Assembly: GCF_040081925.1 (NCBI RefSeq)
Contig: NZ_JBEBMF010000002.1
Location: 434,001-498,000 of the forward strand
DNA from: Mesorhizobium_K quangtriensis
GTDB taxonomy: Bacteria; Pseudomonadota; Alphaproteobacteria; Rhizobiales; Rhizobiaceae
Direction of reading: 5' to 3'
DNA length: 64,000 bases
Shown: one piece after another, positions 58,100 through 64,000 of the stretch
Position numbering within the stretch: position 1 is the stretch's first letter
Layout of the letters: each line of letters opens with the position of its first letter
Made by a program: the position numbers and the translations under genes
The notes under the pieces: generated by a model
Told to the model about the DNA's origin: nothing
Databases searched by the model: none
The model's input: the letters and a program-made list of their open reading frames with translations, nothing else

Positions 58100-60199
58100 C
58101 TATTCCGCAACCGCCTTGCCCGGCACTGCCTGATAGGGATCGGCGTGCACAACCTGCTGGCCCGTGGCCTTTGTGCCCGGCATGATCTCGAAGCGCGGAT
58201 CAAAGTCGACAATGGTCGCAGCCAGCTTGGCCAGCACGGTAACGTCGCCTTCAAACTTTGCCGTTCCGTCGGCGAGTTGTGCCTCGAGCGTTTTCACGCC
58301 CATCATGGTCTGCTCCAGATCCGACCGGTTGATGGTCAGGGTCAGGTCAGGCTTCGCAGCCTGGAAACCTTTGATGTTGGTGAGTGTCGCATCTTCGAGT
58401 TCGACAATGAATTTTTCGCCGTTGTCGGGCGTGACGAGATTCATGGTGAAGCGGAGCCCTTCAGCCTTGCGGCTGTCCATCCTGATTCCGAGGAAGTTCA
58501 GGAAAAGCTCCGTGGTCATCGCGCGGATGATGTCAGGGCTCGATGAACTGGCGGCCTCGCCCTGCGGGATGCCGGTTCGCAGCTCATAGGCGCCGGCCAG
58601 GAAGCTGTTGCGAAGACCGGGATTTTCCTGCTGATAGCCGATCTGCTCGAAAACGTCGGCCAGCAATTGCTTGGCCTCAGTGTTGTCGGGTTCAGCCTGG
58701 ACCAGCTTGTTCAGGATCTCGGTGGCCAGCAGGTAATCTCCCGTTTCGTGCAGTTCGCGGCCCCGGGCAAGGATTTTTTCGCTACCGCCCATCATCTCCA
58801 CGTAGAGCGGGGCAGAGTCTGTCGGCGACAGCTGGATCAGCGTCGCCGGATTGCAGTCCCAGAAACCGAGATAACGCTGGACCACACCACGCGCATTATG
58901 CTCCGGCGAACCGTGGTAGCCACGGCAGTACCATTTTTGCTGGAGCCCCTTCGGCACCTCATACACGTTGTGTATCTGATTGATCGTCACGCCCTGGTTG
59001 GCAAGGTGCAGCACCTGGTTGTTCATGTTGGCATAGATGTCACGCTGGCCGCGCATGACCTCTTGCACCCGCTCGTTGCCCCATCGTGGCCAATGGTGCG
59101 AGGCGAACATGACCTCAGCCTCGATGCCGAACCGGTATAGTGCCTCGGCGATATATTTCGACCAGGCCAGCGGGTCGCGTACCTGGGCGCCGCGCAGCGT
59201 ATAGATGTTATGCAGCGTCGCGTTGATGTTCTCTGCCATCCACAGCGCCTTCAGGTCCGGGAGATAAGTGTTCATCTCGCGCGGCGCTTCCGTGTTCGGC
59301 GTGTTCTGGAAGATCATGCGCACGCCGTCGACCTCGAATTCCTCAATCGGCTCCGAAACCAGGCGCGTTGGCGCGATCAGTCCGGTGCCGCCGGCCGACA
59401 CACCCTGGCCCAACCCCTGACCGACGTAACCGTGCGGACCCGCCGGGAGAAGCAGGCCGTATTGATAGAACAGCCTGCGGTTCATGGCGTTGCCGGCATA
59501 GACGTTCTCGGAGACGGTGAAGTCCATGAAATCGACTGGAGCGATGACTTCGACCTTGCCGGAACGCACGTCGGCCTCGTCGATAAGCCCGCGTACGCCG
59601 CCCCAGTGATCGCCATGCGTATGGGAATAGATCACGGCTGATACCGGCAGCCCTTCGCCCTTGTGATCCTGGAACAGTTTCCATGCAGCCCGCACCGGCT
59701 CCGAGGAAACCAGCGGGTCGAACACGATCCAGCCGGTCTTGCCGCGGACGAAGGTGATGTTGGATAGGTCGAAACCCCGGACCTGATAAATTCCCGGAAT
59801 CACCTCGTACAGCCCGTAGTTGTTGTTGAGCCGGGAGATGCGGTGCAGCGAGGGATGAATGCTGTCAAACTTCTCCTGCTGGTCGAGGAAAAGAAACCGT
59901 TCCATGTCCCAGGCGACATGCCCGGCGTCCGCCGGGATGGTCATTTCGGTCATCGACGCGATCAGGCCACGCTTCTGCTCGTCGAAATCGCGCGTATCCG
60001 CGAACGGCAGACCGGCGCGTGATTGCTTCAGGATCTCCTTCGTGAATTTCGACGGCGCCTTGCCCTGCGGATGAAAATGGCCGGCCAGAGGAGCTTCTTG
60101 AGCCCGTGCTGTCCCGCCCTCTCCGAGAAAATCGCCCGCCACCGCGAATGCGGCCCCTGCGATCGGAAGAGCTCCGAGGAACTCGCGTCGAGTGGTCAT
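58100..60199 (-). CDS. alkyl sulfatase (SdsA1/BDS1-type metallo-beta-lactamase), Tat-exported
   Basis: A 699-residue enzyme that hydrolyses sulfate esters of long-chain alcohols such as dodecyl sulfate. The Tat signal (MTTRREFLGALPIAGAAFAV, cleavage near ARAQ) sends it folded to the periplasm. The binuclear zinc site is S192-H-T-H-G-D-H198 (YSHTHGDHWGG), with more ligands in the NTEAPREMNTYLP and MFASHHWPRWGNE segments. The dimerisation domain follows (about 430-570), and the C-terminal SCP-2-like lipid-binding domain is about 580-690 (ELFLNFLGIRMDSRKAEG). It is divergent from a LysR regulator 194 bp away. Confidence 0.93.
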   Translation of the reverse strand: MTTRREFLGALPIAGAAFAVAGDFLGEGGTARAQEAPLAGHFHPQGKAPSKFTKEILKQSRAGLPFADTRDFDEQKRGLIASMTEMTIPADAGHVAWDMERFLFLDQQEKFDSIHPSLHRISRLNNNYGLYEVIPGIYQVRGFDLSNITFVRGKTGWIVFDPLVSSEPVRAAWKLFQDHKGEGLPVSAVIYSHTHGDHWGGVRGLIDEADVRSGKVEVIAPVDFMDFTVSENVYAGNAMNRRLFYQYGLLLPAGPHGYVGQGLGQGVSAGGTGLIAPTRLVSEPIEEFEVDGVRMIFQNTPNTEAPREMNTYLPDLKALWMAENINATLHNIYTLRGAQVRDPLAWSKYIAEALYRFGIEAEVMFASHHWPRWGNERVQEVMRGQRDIYANMNNQVLHLANQGVTINQIHNVYEVPKGLQQKWYCRGYHGSPEHNARGVVQRYLGFWDCNPATLIQLSPTDSAPLYVEMMGGSEKILARGRELHETGDYLLATEILNKLVQAEPDNTEAKQLLADVFEQIGYQQENPGLRNSFLAGAYELRTGIPQGEAASSSSPDIIRAMTTELFLNFLGIRMDSRKAEGLRFTMNLVTPDNGEKFIVELEDATLTNIKGFQAAKPDLTLTINRSDLEQTMMGVKTLEAQLADGTAKFEGDVTVLAKLAATIVDFDPRFEIMPGTKATGQQVVHADPYQAVPGKAVAE

Positions 60200-60330
60200 G
60201 AGAGACTCCTGTTTGTGATGCTAGGCCCACCGCAGTTCGTAAAAAAACGTGCGTCTTCGCACCCGGACAACGAAGTCGAGTGGAAGGCCGCACGCGTCCA
60301 CGAGCGGATCTATTGTGGATTTGGAGAACC

Positions 60331-60348
60331 GTAGTGTATGGATACTAC
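60331..60348. promoter_or_regulatory. candidate LysR-type operator between alkylsulfatase and LysR genes
   Basis: GTAGTGTATGGATACTAC, an interrupted dyad with arms GTAGT and ACTAC and a T-N11-A core, sits near the middle of the divergent region. A second dyad, CGATAG (60362-60367) with CTATCG (60389-60394), overlaps the LysR start codon and might mediate autoregulation. Confidence 0.4.
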
Positions 60349-60393
60349 CAAGTCCAATAACCGATAGTCATAAGTTAATAGTGCGGGTCTATC

Positions 60394-61329
60394 GTGAACT
60401 CTGTTCGGCACCTTGAATTGATTGTCGCTCTTGGGACGCATCGGCACTTTGGAAAGGCTGCCGAGGCACTTGGCATTTCGCAGCCGGCGCTGACAAAGGG
60501 GCTTCGTCACATCGAGAAAACGCTCGGCGTGCCCCTGTTCGATCGAGGCGGAGTGGTCGCGCCCACCGTCTTCGGAGACATCGTTCTCGAACGCGGCGAA
60601 GCTATACTCGGCAGCTTCGCCGAACTCCTCCGCGAGATAGAGCTGACAAAAGGCATCGACAGCGGACGCCTGTCTCTCAGTGTCGGTGCCTATCCTGCGG
60701 AGATTTCAGGGCAAGACGCGTTGGGGATGCTATCGCGTGCACATCCATCCATCCTTTGCGACTTCAGCGTGAAGGATTGGCCAGCCGTATTGGACGACGT
60801 TCTCCATGCACGTTGCGATCTCGGGTTGGCAGACATAACCGAGGCGTTAAAGTATCCGGAACTGGAAACATCGCTGGTTCGAAAGTGCCCGCTACTCGTT
60901 GTATGCCGGTCCGGGCACCCCTTGACGCGACTGGAACGCGTGACCATGGGGGACCTCTTCGAGTTTCCCTGGGCGGGCGTGCATATACCCGATGCCGCGC
61001 TGGCCCTCCTTCCCAAGGAAGTCAAACCGTACGGTGTGGTGGATCCAGTTACCGGTTTTGGATCACCGCGATTGAGGGTGGAGACGGTTTCCGGCCTTAA
61101 ACACATCATCGGTCAGAGCGATGCGCTTTCGGCACTTCCCCGGGTATTGCTTGACCGATACGAGGGAGAATTGAACCTGGAAGCGCTGCCGTTGGAGTTG
61201 CCTTGGCTTACGCTCAATTACGGCTTCATCTGGCGACGTTCGCGGAGCCTTTCTCCTGCCGCGATGAAGTTCAGGACACTCGTGCATCAGGTCGAAAAAC
61301 AGGCAAACAAGAGGAAGATCGCTGCCTAG
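60394..61329 (+). CDS. LysR-family transcriptional regulator
   Basis: A 311-residue regulator. Residues 1-60 are the LysR winged helix-turn-helix (LELIVALGTHRHFGKAAEALGISQPALTKGLRHIEKTLGVPLFDR). Residues 90-300 are a periplasmic-binding-protein-like effector domain. It is transcribed divergently from the alkylsulfatase gene and probably regulates it in response to an alkyl sulfate or related compound; this is inferred from the arrangement. The start is a GTG at 60394. Confidence 0.9.
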   Translation: MNSVRHLELIVALGTHRHFGKAAEALGISQPALTKGLRHIEKTLGVPLFDRGGVVAPTVFGDIVLERGEAILGSFAELLREIELTKGIDSGRLSLSVGAYPAEISGQDALGMLSRAHPSILCDFSVKDWPAVLDDVLHARCDLGLADITEALKYPELETSLVRKCPLLVVCRSGHPLTRLERVTMGDLFEFPWAGVHIPDAALALLPKEVKPYGVVDPVTGFGSPRLRVETVSGLKHIIGQSDALSALPRVLLDRYEGELNLEALPLELPWLTLNYGFIWRRSRSLSPAAMKFRTLVHQVEKQANKRKIAA

Positions 61330-61498
61330 GCCGCTCGGCGCGATCGCAGCGCGTTGCCGCTTCTGACATCAGACTGTGCCAGCCACGACGAAGATCATTT
61401 TTTCGAAGCTTTAGCTGTTGACGCAGGCCGAGCGGTCGACGAAATAGCCGCGGCGATCATCCCTGAGCACGGGTTGGGATGAGGTTGAGGGGAAACCG

Positions 61499-61708
61499 AT
61501 GTCCAAGTCCAACCGACTGATTCTGGGGCTGATTTTTGGCGTAGTATTCGGAGCGGCCACGGCCATGGCGCTGGCCATCGCAGCAACATACATGCTCGAC
61601 TCTTCGCAAGTGGATACAGCCTTCGTGAAAGGTGCCGCGTTCTACTTCGCACCGATGGGCGCAATGGTCGGCGCGATCATCTGGGCAATATGGGCAAAGC
61701 GGCGATAA
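61499..61708 (+). CDS. small two-helix membrane protein
   Basis: A 69-residue hypothetical protein with hydrophobic helices at 7-32 (LILGLIFGVVFGAATAMALAI and on) and 44-65 (GAAFYFAPMGAMVGAIIWAIW), short positive ends (MSKSNR and KRR) and a small acidic loop. GAGGGGA precedes the ATG by about six bases. It is not a family that I recognise. It is convergent with the phzF-like gene 26 bp downstream. Confidence 0.65.
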   Translation: MSKSNRLILGLIFGVVFGAATAMALAIAATYMLDSSQVDTAFVKGAAFYFAPMGAMVGAIIWAIWAKRR

Positions 61709-61734
61709 CGAGGCGCGGCCCTGCGCCCGAGCCA

Positions 61735-62643
61735 TCAGGCGTAGAGCAGACCTTCGGCGACCTTGACCGCGTGCCCGCCGATGCGCGCATGGGTCAGCCG
61801 GCCCGACGCCACGTCGACCTCCAGCCTGATCCGGGACGGCCGGCCCATCTCGACCCCCTGCTCGATCCAGTAACGATGCTGCCCGTCTGTCGGCTGGTCG
61901 AAATGGTGGACCGCGCCGGCAAACGCGGCGGCAGCCGAGCCCGTCGCAGGGTCTTCCGCGATACCGTCCCATGGCGCGAACATGCGCGCATGGAAAGCGC
62001 AATCATGCCCGACGGTCTCCCGGGAGTATATATAGGGCGCGGGGACGGAGCCACTCACTCGCGGCGCGATATCGAGCCACATCGCGGCATCGACCGCCGC
62101 CCTGCCCACTTCGTCGAGTCCGGCGACCGGTACAGTTACGTAAGGCACGCCGGCAGACCATATGCCGAGCTTGTGGTTTTCGAAACCAATCTCGTGCGGC
62201 ACCAGCCCTAGCGCCGCAGCCACCGCCGCAGCATCGAGCGTGGCATCGATGCGTGTCGGAAGCTTCGGCAGGTCGAACTCGGCAAACGTCGGCCATTCGC
62301 CCCGCGTGACGACACAGCGCACGGGACCGACCTTTTCCTCCAGCACGAGAATGCCGGCAGCGCAATCATCGCTCACGCGTTCCGCCAGCGCGACCGCCGT
62401 GCCGACCGTTGGGTGGCCGGCGAAAGGTAGCTCTCCCCGCGGCATGAAAATGCGGATCGACGCCTTGTGGATCGGGTTCTTCGGCGGCAGGACAAACACT
62501 GTCTCGGACAGGTTGAACTCCCGTGCGATGGCCTGCATGCGGCCGGTGTCCAGTCCCTCCGCATCCATAACGACAGCGAGCGGATTGCCTGCAAGCGCAG
62601 TGTCCGCGAAGACATCGTAAACAAAATATTGACGCGATTTCAT
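61735..62643 (-). CDS. PhzF-family isomerase/epimerase
   Basis: A 302-residue protein with the PhzF/diaminopimelate-epimerase fold. The catalytic Glu is in NLSETVFVLPP (about 44). Substrate-loop motifs GELPFAGHPTVGTAVAL and AEDPATGSAAAAFAGA are complete. The family isomerises small acids; phenazine genes are not present here, so it is probably a general metabolic enzyme. I chose the ATG at 62643 (MKSRQYFVYDVF) over an in-frame start 18 bp upstream. Confidence 0.92.
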   Translation of the reverse strand: MKSRQYFVYDVFADTALAGNPLAVVMDAEGLDTGRMQAIAREFNLSETVFVLPPKNPIHKASIRIFMPRGELPFAGHPTVGTAVALAERVSDDCAAGILVLEEKVGPVRCVVTRGEWPTFAEFDLPKLPTRIDATLDAAAVAAALGLVPHEIGFENHKLGIWSAGVPYVTVPVAGLDEVGRAAVDAAMWLDIAPRVSGSVPAPYIYSRETVGHDCAFHARMFAPWDGIAEDPATGSAAAAFAGAVHHFDQPTDGQHRYWIEQGVEMGRPSRIRLEVDVASGRLTHARIGGHAVKVAEGLLYA

Positions 62644-62683
62644 GGGCTTGCCACCTGCCAAAAATCAAACATGAGCGAAATTT

Positions 62684-62714
62684 AACTTGTAATCACCGCC
62701 CGAGGGCACAAGTT
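62684..62714. promoter_or_regulatory. short inverted repeat between the phzF-like and efflux adaptor genes
   Basis: AACTTGT (62684-62690) and ACAAGTT (62708-62714) are perfect 7-bp arms with a 17-bp spacer, in the 127-bp region between the two divergent genes. Possible operator; no known consensus matched. Confidence 0.3.
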
Positions 62715-62770
62715 CAGCGTAGGAATACGTGTGTCGGCGCGTAGCAATATCGAAAAGACATGGGCGCGCA

Positions 62771-64000
62771 ATGGACCAGATCGTCGACCGTAATGGCAGC
62801 CTGCAGAATAGAAGTGCGCCTGAACCGCAGGAACACAAGCCGCAGTCGGCTTCCCAATCGCTCGGCCTGACCAGCGCGAAGGGCCGGAAGCGCGGTCGCG
62901 GCTCGCTCTATGCGCTTGCGGCGGGTGCGCTTGCAATCCTCGCAGCCGTCGCCGGCTACTGGCAATTCGCCGGCGGATCATCCAGCCAGCCAACCTATGT
63001 CACCGCCCCGGTCGAGCCCGGCGATATCACGGTGCAGGTCTCCGCTACCGGCACGCTGCAGCCGCTGATCCAGGTCGATATTTCGAGCGAACTGTCGGGC
63101 GTCGTGCGTTCGGTGTCGGTTGACGAGAACCAGAGCGTGAAACAGGGCGAGGTGCTGGCCGAACTCGACACCACCCGCCTCGAAGCTCAGATTGACGGGG
63201 CCAGAGCCTCGGTCAAGTCGGCCGAAGCCAAGATTCTCGAATCCAAGACGACTCTTACCGAAAGTCAGCAGGCATTCACGCGCGCCGAACAGCTCCTGAA
63301 GCGAGGCATGGCCGCGCAGCAGGTGCTGGATACGGCTACAGCGACCCGCGACCGCGCCGAAGCAAACGTCGCCATGGCGGAAGCCAACCTGGCGATTGCC
63401 CAGGCCACACTGAAGCAGCAGGAAGCGGATCTCGTGAAGAGCAAGATCTATGCGCCGATCGACGGCATCGTGCTGACGCGTTCGGTCAATCCCGGCCAGA
63501 CCGTCGCTTCCTCCATGCAGGCTCCCGTCCTCTTCGTGCTGGCGGCAAATCTGGAAAACATGGAACTTGAGGCCGCGATCGACGAGGCTGACATCGGCAG
63601 CGTGAAGGCCGGACAGAGCGCGCGCTTCACCGTTGATGCCTTTCCGGAACGGACTTTCGACGCCGACATCCGCGACATCTCGTTTGCTTCGGTGACGACC
63701 GAAGGCGTCGTGACATACAACGCGCGGCTGGACGTGGATAACAGCGAACTGCTGCTGCGGCCCGGGATGACGGCTACGGTTTCGGTGGTGACGCGCGAAG
63801 CAAAAGGTGTGCTGACCGCGCCGGGCGCAGCCTTCCGCTACAGCCCGCCCGCGACGACCGAAAGCCGAGGCTTCAGCCTGCGTGACATGTTCATGCCGCG
63901 CATGGGCCCGCGCGGGCAGCGCCAGCAACAGCGTAATGCGGACCCGAGCACCCGCACCGTCTATGTCCTGAAGGACGGCGCACCGCAAGCTGCTCAGGTG
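62771..64000 (+). CDS. HlyD/MacA-like efflux periplasmic adaptor subunit (3' truncated)
   Basis: The first 410 residues of a membrane fusion protein; the frame runs off the window. A basic cytoplasmic head (KGRKRGRG) is followed by one membrane helix (LYALAAGALAILAAVAGYW, about 58-77). Then come the biotinyl-lipoyl half (ATGTLQPLIQVDISSELSGVV), a long Ala/Glu-rich coiled-coil hairpin (about 140-220), the second lipoyl half (SKIYAPIDGIVLTRSVNPGQTV), and a beta-barrel domain with LRPGMTATVSVVT. An unusual Arg/Gln-rich stretch follows at about 375-395 (PRMGPRGQRQQQR). A MacB-type ABC transporter is expected next. Whether it works with an ABC or RND pump cannot be seen here. Confidence 0.92.
   Translation, partial: MDQIVDRNGSLQNRSAPEPQEHKPQSASQSLGLTSAKGRKRGRGSLYALAAGALAILAAVAGYWQFAGGSSSQPTYVTAPVEPGDITVQVSATGTLQPLIQVDISSELSGVVRSVSVDENQSVKQGEVLAELDTTRLEAQIDGARASVKSAEAKILESKTTLTESQQAFTRAEQLLKRGMAAQQVLDTATATRDRAEANVAMAEANLAIAQATLKQQEADLVKSKIYAPIDGIVLTRSVNPGQTVASSMQAPVLFVLAANLENMELEAAIDEADIGSVKAGQSARFTVDAFPERTFDADIRDISFASVTTEGVVTYNARLDVDNSELLLRPGMTATVSVVTREAKGVLTAPGAAFRYSPPATTESRGFSLRDMFMPRMGPRGQRQQQRNADPSTRTVYVLKDGAPQAAQV

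Noticed and set aside
62978..63988. Minus-strand open frame of 336 codons at the right end
   Set aside because: The plus strand encodes a convincing HlyD-type adaptor with all domains in order.

Overview
The window reads as chromosomal DNA of an alphaproteobacterium of the order Hyphomicrobiales (Rhizobiales), most likely Phyllobacteriaceae (Mesorhizobium and relatives). The basis is the high GC content, the nuoA-N operon continuing into birA-rnj-mce-DUF1467 and then proS-lolC-lolD, the short alphaproteobacterial ProS, a GTTC-N7-GTTC LexA box, and an aerobic cob cluster of the Pseudomonas denitrificans type. Placement is by recognition only; no database search was run.

Layout. 1-6.3 kb: a truncated DUF1624 membrane acyltransferase-like gene with a partner methyltransferase, an orphan MerR regulator with its probable operator, a DUF1194 (VWA) secreted protein, a winged-helix regulator, and mgtE. 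6.2-8.4 kb: tRNA-Leu(GAG) followed by a small atypical patch, with a decayed serine hydrolase gene and an AT-rich orphan PP-loop (asparagine-synthase-like) gene that looks acquired. 8.4-17.7 kb: a BASS transporter, lipB, ggt, an SRPBCC-M50 fusion protease, a 28-residue membrane microprotein under a LexA box, lolD, lolC and proS, and a probable sRNA with its own promoter and terminator (possibly alpha-r9). 17.4-36.6 kb, minus strand: the NDH-1 operon nuoA-N with two extra genes (a helix-hairpin-helix protein between nuoF and nuoG, a 63-residue membrane protein between nuoH and nuoI), then birA, rnj, mce and a DUF1467 gene.

36.9-55.1 kb: a YcaQ-like DNA glycosylase gene, then a cobalamin riboswitch leading the cobalamin block DUF1636-cobW-cobN-cobG-cobH-cobI-cobJ, cobK (opposite strand), cobL-cobE-cobM, cbiD (opposite strand), cobA-cobB-cobS-cobT. 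The set covers corrin-ring synthesis from uroporphyrinogen III, cobalt insertion (CobN subunit and CobW) and the last lower-ligand steps. cobF is not present in the window and cbiD is, so C1 methylation probably uses the CbiD-type enzyme. A 145-bp palindromic repeat sits between the divergent cobK and cobL.

55.1-64 kb: an alpha/beta hydrolase, tRNA-Lys(CTT), an L,D-transpeptidase, an outer-membrane beta-barrel protein, a Tat-exported alkylsulfatase divergent from a LysR regulator, a small membrane protein, a PhzF-family isomerase, and the first 410 codons of an HlyD/MacA-like efflux adaptor that runs off the window. The item I consider most worth attention is the LexA-controlled 28-residue membrane protein at 13430-13516, which resembles in size and setting the SOS division inhibitor SidA of Caulobacter.
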